DNA of 46,837 nucleotides. Source: SAR324 cluster bacterium SAR324-CTD7B (GTDB taxonomy: Bacteria; SAR324; NAC60-12). The translations under genes and the position numbers were made by a program. Where the stretch lies: contig LSNO01000067.1 of the NCBI GenBank assembly GCA_002082305.1, positions 1 through 46,837 on the forward strand. The letters run 5' to 3'. Each line of letters begins with the position of its first letter. Positions within the stretch are counted from its first letter, which is position 1. A model generated the notes under the pieces. It saw nothing but the letters and a program-made list of their open reading frames with translations. It made no database searches and was not told the DNA's origin. Shown piece by piece: positions 25,622 to 34,224 of this stretch.

Positions 25622-26614
25622 ATGGTAAAGCTATTGACAAATTTGTTAAGGATTCCAATTTTTGTTTTTTTGTTCGTTCTTAATACATCGTTCCACGGAA
25701 CTCTTGTCAGCCTATGCGCTCCAATTAAATTCGTGATTCCGCTGTCGGGTTGGCGTCGTTTATGGGGCAGAGTTTCTTACTGGATTTCCGGAGGTTTTAT
25801 TATCACAAACAATTTCCTTTTGAATGTATTTTATCATCTTGAATGGGACATTGAAGGCCTGGTTAATTTGAGAACAGATGGTACATATCTGGTTATCAGC
25901 AATCATCTTTCACTACTTGATATTCCAGTTGCACAGGGAATTTTTTTAAAACAAATTCCATTTTTGCTCTTCTTTATTAAGCAGCGACTGCTGTGGATTC
26001 CTTTCCTGGGTCAGGCGCTCTGGGCTCTGGAATATCCAACTATGAAGCGTTATTCCAAAGAAACTCTAAAAAGTCATCCGGAATTGCGTGGCAAAGATTT
26101 GGAAACCGCTAAACTTTCCTGTGAGAAATTACGGGGACATCCAGTGACTATTTTGAATTATGCAGAAGGCACTCGCTTCACTCCGGAAAAACACGCCAGA
26201 ACCAAGTCATCCTTCATTAATTTACTCAAACCTAGGGCTGGTGGAATACACACAGTTTTGAGTAGTTTAGGCGACGAAATTACATCCATACTCAATGTCA
26301 CACTGGTATATCCCGGTCACTCCTCTCCTAATTTTTCTGATTTGCTGTTTGGCAGGGTCCACAAAATTGTGGTTAGAATTGAATCCTTGAAGCTTGGAGA
26401 AGGAGTGGTACCGTCACTGGAAACAATCCGGGCAAAAGGAGGTTCATTGGCAGTCAGGAACTGCCTGAACGAGCTTTGGAAAGCTAAAGATAAATTCATC
26501 AGCAAAATCCATAGTGATGCAGAACTAAAAGCTGAAACAACTCAGCCCACAAGGGAACCATTTTCCACAGAATCAGTTGGTGTCAGCAGCACCACTCCTT
26601 TTTCTTCAGAATAA
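25622..26614 (+). CDS. PlsC-like acyltransferase (1-acylglycerol-3-phosphate acyltransferase family)
   Basis: A 330-residue membrane protein. A hydrophobic N-terminal helix is followed by the acyltransferase motif I NHLSLLD (HxxxxD) near residue 93, motif II-like FFIKQRLLWIPFLGQ, and motif III NYAEGTRF (EGTR). This combination and the length resemble the YihG-type acyltransferases more than the shorter PlsC. It likely esterifies a lysophospholipid at the inner membrane. The last ~25 residues (rich in Thr/Ser/Pro) are low-complexity and lie antisense to the end of csaA, with a 73-nt overlap. About 130 nt of AT-rich sequence precede it. Confidence 0.85.
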   Translation: MVKLLTNLLRIPIFVFLFVLNTSFHGTLVSLCAPIKFVIPLSGWRRLWGRVSYWISGGFIITNNFLLNVFYHLEWDIEGLVNLRTDGTYLVISNHLSLLDIPVAQGIFLKQIPFLLFFIKQRLLWIPFLGQALWALEYPTMKRYSKETLKSHPELRGKDLETAKLSCEKLRGHPVTILNYAEGTRFTPEKHARTKSSFINLLKPRAGGIHTVLSSLGDEITSILNVTLVYPGHSSPNFSDLLFGRVHKIVVRIESLKLGEGVVPSLETIRAKGGSLAVRNCLNELWKAKDKFISKIHSDAELKAETTQPTREPFSTESVGVSSTTPFSSE

Positions 26615-26892
26615 GCTCCAAGTACCAGCACCTCAGATTTAAATCCGGCAACACGTTTGGCAGGAAAATTCAACACTGCCGATATTTGCAAGCCTACTAA
26701 TTCATCTGGTTGGTAATTTTCAATAATTTGCGCAGAACTTGTTTTAATCCCCAGTGGACCAAAATCTATGCGCAGGATGTAGGCAGGATTTTGTGCCTTT
26801 GTATTGAGAGTTGCTTCCAGAATAGTTCCAGTCCTGATCTGAACCCGTAAAAAGTCTTCAAAGTTAATTTCTTCAAAGTTAATTTCTTCCAT
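26542..26892 (-). CDS. csaA: CsaA-like tRNA-binding-domain protein
   Basis: A 116-residue protein of the EMAP-II/Trbp111 OB-fold type. It has the typical VQIRTGTILEA opening strand, YILRIDFGPLGIKTSSAQI, QISAVLNFPAKRVAGFKSEVLVLGA and the C-terminal LLTPTDSVENGS. In Bacillus CsaA has been described as a secretion-related chaperone, and related proteins bind tRNA. The N-terminus contains a direct 15-bp DNA duplication, so residues NFEEI are repeated. It ends inside the 3' part of the convergent acyltransferase gene. It is the last gene of the leftward group from HemX. Confidence 0.88.
   Translation of the reverse strand: MEEINFEEINFEDFLRVQIRTGTILEATLNTKAQNPAYILRIDFGPLGIKTSSAQIIENYQPDELVGLQISAVLNFPAKRVAGFKSEVLVLGAYSEEKGVVLLTPTDSVENGSLVG
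26856..26885. repeat. Tandem 15-bp duplication at the csaA 5' end
   Basis: CTTCAAAGTTAATTT occurs twice back to back (26856-26870 and 26871-26885), just inside the csaA start at 26892. The copies are identical, which suggests a recent event, and 15 bp keeps the frame, adding five residues. Confidence 0.85.
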
Positions 26893-26923
26893 TTAATTTT
26901 TTGGATCTGGATGTAAAAATAAG

Positions 26924-29900
26924 TTATTCATTTTGAAATGAATTTACCGAGATAATTTCTCTTAAAAGTGCCTGTAACGGATGCAGTGGTCGAAAACCTT
27001 CAAAACGCTTCACCTGGCTGCGGCAGGAAAAACCGCTAGCCAAAATGTTCTGTCGTAATAATGGATCCTCCGGAATCTTTTTGCTCCAGCTTAAATTGTA
27101 AATTCCACGTGATTCTTCAAAATGATCAGTTTCGTGTCCGTATGTTCCAGCCATGCCGCAACAACCTGCCGGAATCAACTCCAATGACAAACCAAATGCC
27201 TCAAAAACATCCTGCCATAATTCCTGTGAAAGCTGTGCTCCAGTTTTTTCGGTACAATGTCCCAACAACTGATATTCTTGTATTTTTTTACTTATTGAGA
27301 CTGCATGTCCAGGAAGTTTTTTTGATTTTTTTACTAAGAATTCTTGCGGCAGCAGAACCTCAAACGGCAACTTATTTTCTCCGAGAATTTTCAAATATTC
27401 ATCACGATATGTTAGTACCACACTTGGATCAAGACCGACAAGAGGAATTCCGCATCGAGCTGCATACGACAGCCAATTTGTGTTTTTCTCTACAACTTTA
27501 CGGAATTGTTTCAGAAAGCCTTTAACATGCAGTGGTTTTCCGTTTGGACTAAACGGGGCAACGTATACTGTATAGTCTAGTTGTTTCAACAGTTCATAAA
27601 AATCCATAACAACTTGGGATTCATAAAACGAAGTAAAAGCATCCTGCAGCAGAATCACACTACGCTCCAATTCTTCCGGCGTGCGCAAAATTAACTCGTC
27701 CACGTCAAATGCAGGGGCATCAGCCTTCTGCAGGAGCCTCCTGACAGATTCTGGACTGTATTCCGGCAAATCTCTTAAACCAATTAGATTTTTCAGCAAC
27801 ATACGGCTCAGCGGCCAACTGAGTAATGCGTTTGCCAGCAACGGCATTTGGGAAAATAAACGGCCGAAGCTCTCAGTTGAGCCAACCAAATAATCTTTGA
27901 GTGGACGCAAATAACGTCCATGATAAAGGTCAAGAAATTTTGAGCGGAATTCAGGAACATCAACATGCACCGGACACTGAGTAGCACATGCTTTGCAGGC
28001 TAAACAACCTGCCATTGACTCATAAACTTCGTGTGAAAAATCGTACTCACCCTGTTTTTTACGCCATGAATTCTGAATTTTATTGAGCAAATTATACAGA
28101 AAACCGAGAGGCTTTTTTCCTGAAACTCCTGACTGTTGATTCACAGAAAGCAAGCGTAACCATTCTCGCATCATTCCTGCTCTTCCCTGTGGAGAATGAA
28201 GACGATCACGGGTAATTCTTGAAGACGGACACATCACGTTTTCAGGTGAGTAATCGAAGCATGCACCGTTACCGTTACAGTTGATTGCAGACTCATATTC
28301 CTTTAGTAATCCCGGAGTAATTTGACGGTCTTTGTGTCCGCGGAGGGGCCCCTCAATCGGGACCACTTTGTCATCATGAGAAAGTGGTGTTACAATTTTT
28401 CCTGGATTAAGCCGATTATTTGGATCAAACGCTTCCTTGATGCGGCGCAAATCCTGATGGAGTTCTTCGCCAAAAAATTCTGCTGTGTATTCACTGCGGA
28501 AACCGCGTCCGTGCTCGCCCCACATAACACCATCATATTTTTTCACAAGTTCAACTACTTTATCAGAAAGTTCCCTGATCCAACTTTCTTCTTCCGGATT
28601 CTTCAAATCCAAAGCCGGACGCACATGCAAACACCCAACATCCACATGACCAAACATGGCATACTCCAAACCATACGATTCGAGCAGTGTCCGGAACTCC
28701 CGTATGTAATCAGCCAGGTTTTCCGGTGGAACTGCAGTATCTTCCACAAACGGAAGCGGCTTCCTCTCACCTTTTGTATTGCCTAAGAGACCAACACCTT
28801 TTTTTCGCAAACTCCATAAATTACTAATTTCCTGTGGATCAACGGTCCGGTAATAACCAGTAGCTTTTCCGGATTTATTGTTCGTGGCATCAATGGTTTT
28901 GCAAAGTGCCGTAACCTGTTTTTCCAGATGATTTTTGTTGCTGCCGCAAAATTCAACCAGGTTAATTGTCCGTGTTGGGCGTTTTTTTCTTCCGGACTTT
29001 CCTTTTTCGTCTGCAACAAAATCTTTGATTTTGAGATATATTTCATCTTCTTTTGCCAAGCTCAGTATTTTTTCGTCAATAGTTTCTATTGCAGCCGGAT
29101 CAGACTTAAGCAGCATTTCTGCATCACTAAGTGCATCATCAAAAGTTTCGTATTTAACAACAAGTAAACTTTTGTGTTTCGGCAGCGGAGTCAAACGAAG
29201 TTTAGCCTTGCTGACAACTGCCAATGTTCCTTCTGAACCAGACAGCAAATAATTTAGATTGAAATTGTTTTCCGAATTTCCGTAAACTTTTGCCAGGTTG
29301 TATCCCGTCATAAAGCGGCTCATTTTTGGAAAAACTTCTTGAATAAGATTGGTTTTCTCTGAAACAACTTGATCAACGATCTTAAAAATGTTTGCAGAAA
29401 TTCCGGACTTTTTTTTGTATTCGCTCAGTGCTTCCGGTTCAAGCGGTACCGATTCTAAAACTTCTCCATTGGAAAGAACACAGGTTAACTCTAAAACATG
29501 ATCGCTAGTGCGTCCGTAAATGCGGGAACCTTTTCCACAAGCATCGGTATTGACCATCCCACCCAAAGTAGCTCTATTGCTTGGAGATAAATCGGGAGCA
29601 AAAAAGACTTTGTTTGGAGCAAGATGTTCATTGAGCTGGTCCAGCACAACCCCGGGCTCAACACAAACCCAGCCTTCCTTGAAATTCGATTCAATAATTC
29701 GATTCATGTAACGTGAACAATCCAGCACAATGCCTTCTGTCAGCGACTGTCCGTTGGTACCTGTACCTCCACCGCGGGCAGTGATTTTGATACTTTTACT
29801 AAAACGTTGCTGATCTGCAATTTTGAGTACAGTCTGAATGTCCCTGGAATTTTTTGGAAAAACAACTGCCTGCGGTAAGACCTGATAAATGCTGTTGTCT

Positions 29901-30028
29901 GTTGCAGTTACGATGCGGGCTCCGTTATCGTGATGAATATCTCCGGAAAATTCACTCTTACTTAACACCTCAAGAAAATTTTGTACAAATTTTGGTGTGC
30001 TTTCAGAGGGACTGAGGCGGGGAATCAT
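26924..30028 (-). CDS. FAD-linked oxidase / Fe-S / CCG-domain fusion (YdiJ-type 2-hydroxyacid dehydrogenase)
   Basis: A 1034-residue three-part dehydrogenase. Residues ~50-270 form the FAD-binding PCMH domain with ITARGGGTGTNGQS and DLSPSNRATLGGMVNTDACG. The FAD-linked oxidase C-terminal domain follows, ending at ~570 with GHVDVGCLHVRP, GEHGRGFRSEY and DPNNRLNPGKI. A ferredoxin-like cluster region has CNGNGACFDY...MCPSSR and CLACKACATQCPV. The last third is a CCG-type heterodisulfide-reductase-like domain with PAGCCGMAGTYGHE and GFSCRSQV. Length and order match E. coli YdiJ, reported as a D-2-hydroxyglutarate dehydrogenase; lactate or glycolate are alternatives. It is read in the same direction as the crotonase 31 nt upstream. 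Confidence 0.9.
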   Translation of the reverse strand: MIPRLSPSESTPKFVQNFLEVLSKSEFSGDIHHDNGARIVTATDNSIYQVLPQAVVFPKNSRDIQTVLKIADQQRFSKSIKITARGGGTGTNGQSLTEGIVLDCSRYMNRIIESNFKEGWVCVEPGVVLDQLNEHLAPNKVFFAPDLSPSNRATLGGMVNTDACGKGSRIYGRTSDHVLELTCVLSNGEVLESVPLEPEALSEYKKKSGISANIFKIVDQVVSEKTNLIQEVFPKMSRFMTGYNLAKVYGNSENNFNLNYLLSGSEGTLAVVSKAKLRLTPLPKHKSLLVVKYETFDDALSDAEMLLKSDPAAIETIDEKILSLAKEDEIYLKIKDFVADEKGKSGRKKRPTRTINLVEFCGSNKNHLEKQVTALCKTIDATNNKSGKATGYYRTVDPQEISNLWSLRKKGVGLLGNTKGERKPLPFVEDTAVPPENLADYIREFRTLLESYGLEYAMFGHVDVGCLHVRPALDLKNPEEESWIRELSDKVVELVKKYDGVMWGEHGRGFRSEYTAEFFGEELHQDLRRIKEAFDPNNRLNPGKIVTPLSHDDKVVPIEGPLRGHKDRQITPGLLKEYESAINCNGNGACFDYSPENVMCPSSRITRDRLHSPQGRAGMMREWLRLLSVNQQSGVSGKKPLGFLYNLLNKIQNSWRKKQGEYDFSHEVYESMAGCLACKACATQCPVHVDVPEFRSKFLDLYHGRYLRPLKDYLVGSTESFGRLFSQMPLLANALLSWPLSRMLLKNLIGLRDLPEYSPESVRRLLQKADAPAFDVDELILRTPEELERSVILLQDAFTSFYESQVVMDFYELLKQLDYTVYVAPFSPNGKPLHVKGFLKQFRKVVEKNTNWLSYAARCGIPLVGLDPSVVLTYRDEYLKILGENKLPFEVLLPQEFLVKKSKKLPGHAVSISKKIQEYQLLGHCTEKTGAQLSQELWQDVFEAFGLSLELIPAGCCGMAGTYGHETDHFEESRGIYNLSWSKKIPEDPLLRQNILASGFSCRSQVKRFEGFRPLHPLQALLREIISVNSFQNE

Positions 30029-30059
30029 AGTGCAATAAAATTTAAGAAGTTTTCCGGTG

Positions 30060-30872
30060 TTAATCTTTGAATTCCGGAGGCCGTTTTTCCATCATGGCCA
30101 TAACCGATTCTTCCAAATCAGTTGAAAGCAGCATGGCTGAGTTCCATGTTGCCACATACTTCAGGCCGTCTGCAACAGAATGATCGCGGGAATGAAGCAG
30201 CATTTCCTTAACTCCGCGCAAGGCCAAAGGGGATTTAGACGCAATTTGCTCAGCAATTTTGCGGACTGCGGAAATCAATGTTTTCTGATCATCATAGCAG
30301 CGATTGACTAAACCTAATTCGCGGGCTTCTTTGCCGGAGAACTTACGTGCTGTATAAGCTAATTCCCGGACTATTCCCTGTGGAATTAAGTGAGGCAGAC
30401 GCTGCAAAGTACCAACATCCGCGGTAAGTCCAAGATCAATTTCTTTGATTTGGAAAACTGCGTTGGATGTTGAATAACGCATATCACAAGCACTGATCAA
30501 ATCGACTCCACCTCCAATGCATCCGCCGTGAACTGCTGCCAGCACGGGTTTACTACACTGTTCTATTTGAGTAAAGGCTGCTTGAAGCTTTAATATTTTT
30601 TGTCGTAAAAAATCACGCTTTCGTCCTTCACATTCATATTCCTCAACTTCCCGGCCAATAGACTGTAAAAATCCAAGGTCAATTCCTGAGGTAAAATGAT
30701 TGCCGGCTCCATGGAGAATGCAAACCCTAACTGCGTCGTTTTCGTTTAACTCATTAAAACAGTTTCCGAGCGCAAACCATAATTCTTCATCGAGGGCATT
30801 TGCCTGGTCAGGACGGTTAAGTTTTATTTCTGCAATTGACGCATCTATTTTAATTAAAAGTGAATCCGGCAT
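30060..30872 (-). CDS. Enoyl-CoA hydratase/isomerase family protein, dienoyl-CoA isomerase-like
   Basis: A 270-residue crotonase. It has the oxyanion-hole segments HFTSGIDLGFL and AAVHGGCIGGGVDLISACDMRY, and FQIKEIDLGLTADVGTLQRLP. The acidic residues Asp in GGVDL, Glu in KEID and Asp in LTAD are those associated with delta(3,5)-delta(2,4)-dienoyl-CoA isomerase (ECH1) rather than with a hydratase, which uses two Glu. It would act in oxidation of unsaturated fatty acids. Its ATG follows the stop of the upstream prenyl-synthase-like gene by one nucleotide (TGA-T-ATG), implying translational coupling. Confidence 0.85.
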   Translation of the reverse strand: MPDSLLIKIDASIAEIKLNRPDQANALDEELWFALGNCFNELNENDAVRVCILHGAGNHFTSGIDLGFLQSIGREVEEYECEGRKRDFLRQKILKLQAAFTQIEQCSKPVLAAVHGGCIGGGVDLISACDMRYSTSNAVFQIKEIDLGLTADVGTLQRLPHLIPQGIVRELAYTARKFSGKEARELGLVNRCYDDQKTLISAVRKIAEQIASKSPLALRGVKEMLLHSRDHSVADGLKYVATWNSAMLLSTDLEESVMAMMEKRPPEFKD

Positions 30873-30873
30873 A

Positions 30874-31827
30874 TCAAATCATGGAATATTGAGTTAATGG
30901 TTGAAGTGGCGCAGAATCAAGTTCCAGCCGTTCGAGACATTCTTTTGCTTCTCTCAATTCTACCTCTGCTTCAGAGTGAACTTTTTCTGACACCTCATAT
31001 TTTTTGAACAGATACCCCAGCTTTGTGAACATTTCCGGAACATCAAATTCATTCAGCAATTTATCAGACAATTCCTTGGACTCATTTGGCGGCATACAAT
31101 CGTGAAGCAAAAAGCAGAGTGGTGACCACAAATCCTGTTTTTTTAATTTTTGCTGAAAAAGCTTTTCATCTTCAACTGCCGCCAATTCAGTTTTTAACTG
31201 GACTGCCATTCCCACATGCATACCAAAGTCAAACAATGTTGAAGCTGTTGCTTCAGAAGACTTACCCCAATAAGCAGCACTTTGCGCACCAGCACCAAAC
31301 AAGCCTGCTATTTTGTCTCGTGTAACACTGCGCCAGTGTTTTGGAGTTGCAGTAAGAGGTGGTTCCGAAACTTCAAGTACCTGTCCTCGTGCAATGTTTT
31401 GGGTAGCCAGTGAAACGCATTCCAATACATCCAAATTACCCACTTTTACCAAAATTTGAAAAGAGATGGACAGTAGATAATCACCCAATAAAATGCCTGC
31501 TTCACTACCCCATAACTTTTGTACTTGCTGCAGGTGACGTCTGGCTTTTTCCGGTTCCTTAATGTTTCGATGCAAGGCTGATGCAGTATGCAGATATTCC
31601 AAAGTACTGCCGATGTCTATGATATCATCATCCGGATCATCAAAGAGACTTGCGCTTTGCAACAGAACCAGTGATCGGGTTTGATTGTTGTGAGGAGTCA
31701 CCATGTGGTGTGCAATGTCTGATAAAAAAGGAAGAGATACACCCAAATTTTTTTTCACTGCATTTTTAACCAACTGTAAATTTTTATTGCAGTCCAACAA
31801 ATTATTTTCGTAAGGAACCTGTTTCAT
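30874..31827 (-). CDS. Polyprenyl synthase homologue lacking both Asp-rich motifs
   Basis: A 317-residue all-helical protein that follows the trans-prenyl-diphosphate synthase pattern: SLVLLQSASLF, then TLEYLHTASALH where family members have ELIHTASLxHDD, GSEAGILLGDYLLSISFQIL, the RGQVLEV segment, RDKIAGLFGAGAQSA and FGMHVGMAVQLKTEL. In place of the first Asp-rich motif (DDxxD) it has Arg-Asn-Ile-Lys-Glu, and the second (QxxDDxxD) reads QLKTELAAVED. The Mg-diphosphate ligands are thus gone and normal chain elongation is not expected. It may be a non-catalytic partner of a heteromeric synthase or a re-purposed fold. It sits between the HemX-like gene and the crotonase. Confidence 0.65.
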   Translation of the reverse strand: MKQVPYENNLLDCNKNLQLVKNAVKKNLGVSLPFLSDIAHHMVTPHNNQTRSLVLLQSASLFDDPDDDIIDIGSTLEYLHTASALHRNIKEPEKARRHLQQVQKLWGSEAGILLGDYLLSISFQILVKVGNLDVLECVSLATQNIARGQVLEVSEPPLTATPKHWRSVTRDKIAGLFGAGAQSAAYWGKSSEATASTLFDFGMHVGMAVQLKTELAAVEDEKLFQQKLKKQDLWSPLCFLLHDCMPPNESKELSDKLLNEFDVPEMFTKLGYLFKKYEVSEKVHSEAEVELREAKECLERLELDSAPLQPLTQYSMI

Positions 31828-31888
31828 TATTAACTGATTTCTAATTTCTGACTTAATGTTTGATAATTAATGGTAATTAAATTGATGT

Positions 31889-32719
31889 TTACTCTGCAAT
31901 GTTCAATCTTAACATTTCTACAATCAATGACATCAGTGCCAAAACAAATCCTACGACACACCAAATTGTGATCCAGCGTGAACGAACTGCATGCAGTTGG
32001 CGAAACAGCAACAGTGTTGCAAAGACGCACCAGGCACTGACTGATGAGCCAAAACGCAAATTGGCTAAAAGTGAATGATCATCTGAATTAATTAATATTC
32101 CCAGCATGAGACCAATACTCAATGCAAGAAAACCCCACAAAATCCCCTGCCAACTGAGACGGTCCAGAGTGCCAAGTGCAGGAAAACGAAGCGTTAATGA
32201 TGACATAAGTTTAGTTTTGAGATGGTGCTCCTGATAAAGAAAAATGATGCTGGCCACACATGCAACTCCCAACATTATATCTCCTGCCAGGAGAATGATA
32301 ATATGTGATCCAAGCAAAACATGATAAAACCAGGTTTGCTCTAAAAGCAACGAACCTGCCGGCATTTGTCTTTGGGAAATAATGAGAGATAAACCAAGCA
32401 GCAGGATTACAAAAAAACGGACAATTGAAGTGTTGACCAGACTTGGCAGACGCTCTGGAAAAGCCTGTACTCCAACCATACTCCCCCATGCTGCTACGCT
32501 GAGGATATCACTCACAAAAGTAGAAGGCCAGACTGCTTTCGTCCATAACAATCCCAGTAAAGTTACCGTATGAATTAACCAGGCCGTGCGCATACCTGTG
32601 ACATCAGTCCATACCTGAAACCTGGAACCTGAAGGTTGCACAAGGTTTGAAGAAAAAAGCCCTGAAATCCAACTAATGATGTAAAGCAACAAGGCTCCCC
32701 ATGTACCTGCAATCAGCAT
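31889..32719 (-). CDS. HemX/CcsA-like cytochrome c assembly family membrane protein
   Basis: A 276-residue integral membrane protein with about eight hydrophobic segments. The pattern of a His-containing helix (FYHVLLGSHIIILLAGDIMLG), the short loop LYQEHHLKTK, the sequence LGTLDRLSWQGILWGFLALSIGLMLG and a final helix pair is that of the CcsA/HemX branch of the cytochrome c assembly family. HemX proteins are often encoded beside hemA and affect glutamyl-tRNA reductase level; CcsA relatives carry haem. Here hemA is ~25 kb away. It heads the leftward group ending in csaA. The 215 nt upstream contain no obvious promoter for it. Confidence 0.75.
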   Translation of the reverse strand: MLIAGTWGALLLYIISWISGLFSSNLVQPSGSRFQVWTDVTGMRTAWLIHTVTLLGLLWTKAVWPSTFVSDILSVAAWGSMVGVQAFPERLPSLVNTSIVRFFVILLLGLSLIISQRQMPAGSLLLEQTWFYHVLLGSHIIILLAGDIMLGVACVASIIFLYQEHHLKTKLMSSLTLRFPALGTLDRLSWQGILWGFLALSIGLMLGILINSDDHSLLANLRFGSSVSAWCVFATLLLFRQLHAVRSRWITIWCVVGFVLALMSLIVEMLRLNIAE

Positions 32720-32934
32720 TTTTTTATATTGGTGATCTAATTTTGCTCAAGTGAGAACTTAACTGAATTGAACTGAGATCTCTCTACAAAAAAACGATTT
32801 TTTTCAATATTTTGCCTGCAAACTTGACACAAAAACCAGGCTAAAAGAAATCCTTAATTTTGAGCAACTTACGGAGAAAGACCGTTAAGAGTGTATCTCT
32901 GTTACAGACTCCAGTCAATCAGATTTTTTGAGTT

Positions 32935-34224
32935 TCAGGGGCAGGAGAGATTTCCGGAATAAAGTTTTCCGGAAAGCACAGCTAATTTTTTACTGACAGG
33001 TAGTGTAATTAGGATGTCAAGTTTTGAATCATTATCGACATCTGAAATTACAATTGCTGCAGGTGCAGAACCGTCTTTTACCGTGGTTGCAGCAAAGGAT
33101 GTTGCTGAACCGTAGCCAGTGCTGGAAGATGTGTCGCTGAGTGTCAATGAAAAGTCGCCAGTGAGGAGAGAGACTCCGTTAGTACTGACAAGAAAATGAT
33201 GTCCAACCACGAAATCCATTTTACTGTCATTATCAAAATCTGCTGCAGCCAATGCACCCGGACCTCGTCCTGAACTGATTGTAACAGGTGTATCAAATTC
33301 TCCTGTTCCCTTTCCATAAATCAAGGAAAGAGTGTTGTCGCCAGAATTGCTCACTGCCAGATCTTGTTTCCCATCACAGTTCCAGTCTCCGGATATCATG
33401 CCCATTGGCAGACTTCCAACTGTGTAGGTGGTAGTTTGTTTGCTGAAAGTTCCAGTTCCGCCGTTGAGCCAGATTTGAACAAGGGTATTGTCTCTCAATA
33501 AAACAGCCAGATCGGTATCATTGTCACTATCCCAATCACCACCTGCAATCTGAATTGGATGCGCACTGACAGACAGAGTTTGGGAAACCGAAAAAACACC
33601 ACTACTGTTTTGCAGGATTGAAACACTGCTGTTATCGCGATTTACAACAGCCAGATCAGTTTGATTGTCACTGTTCCAATCTCCAGAAATGAGATTGATC
33701 GGCACATCTCCAACAGTAACACTACCGTTATCAGTAAAATTTGCACTACCGTCATTTCGCAATAATTTAATTTTGTCCTCACCAGTATGCGTGACCACCA
33801 AATCAGTTTTGTTGTCTCCATTGAAATCTGCTGAAATAACATCCTGCCTCCATTCTGCGGTAGCAGGAGTGATGGTACTGGATGTAAAGGGGAAGCGGCT
33901 GCTGGATGACGAGTTTTTTTGAAAGAGAGTTAAGGTTCCGTCTTCAGTCGTTGAAATCCCGTTTTGCTTCCGGGAACTGGCTACAATATAATCTGTTTTG
34001 TTGTCATCATTGAAATCCGCAAAGGTAATACCAAGAGGATTTTCTCCTGCATCAAATTCCAGCGGTGACTCAAAAACAGTTCCGGAAACGACTGAAGGAC
34101 CAGTGTTGTTTTTAGTCGGTGAATCAGAAGAATTGCATCCGGCGAATAAGACTGTTCCAAAACTTACCAGCAGAAACGAAAATATGTACCACAAATAATT
34201 CTCAGGAAATTGATTACTGCTCAT
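32935..34224 (-). CDS. FG-GAP/VCBS beta-propeller lipoprotein
   Basis: A 429-residue exported protein. The signal sequence ends in the lipobox LFAGC with Cys30 lipidated, followed by a Ser/Asn/Thr-rich linker. Seven FG-GAP-type repeats follow, each with a Ca-binding loop of the form D-x-(N/D)-x-D-x-x-x-D: DFNDDNKTDYI, DFNGDNKTDLV, DWNSDNQTDLA, DWDSDNDTDLA, DWNCDGKQDLA, DFDNDSKMDFV and DVDNDSKLDIL. Seven units suit a seven-bladed propeller. Such proteins usually bind ligands or other proteins at the surface. The start overlaps the end of the EAL-like gene by 11 nt, so the two are probably translated together. Confidence 0.85.
   Translation of the reverse strand: MSSNQFPENYLWYIFSFLLVSFGTVLFAGCNSSDSPTKNNTGPSVVSGTVFESPLEFDAGENPLGITFADFNDDNKTDYIVASSRKQNGISTTEDGTLTLFQKNSSSSSRFPFTSSTITPATAEWRQDVISADFNGDNKTDLVVTHTGEDKIKLLRNDGSANFTDNGSVTVGDVPINLISGDWNSDNQTDLAVVNRDNSSVSILQNSSGVFSVSQTLSVSAHPIQIAGGDWDSDNDTDLAVLLRDNTLVQIWLNGGTGTFSKQTTTYTVGSLPMGMISGDWNCDGKQDLAVSNSGDNTLSLIYGKGTGEFDTPVTISSGRGPGALAAADFDNDSKMDFVVGHHFLVSTNGVSLLTGDFSLTLSDTSSSTGYGSATSFAATTVKDGSAPAAIVISDVDNDSKLDILITLPVSKKLAVLSGKLYSGNLSCP

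Noticed and set aside
32836-32841. CTTGACAC -35-like element on the plus strand between the HemX-like and FG-GAP genes
   Set aside because: No good -10 follows and no plus-strand gene lies downstream for several kilobases.
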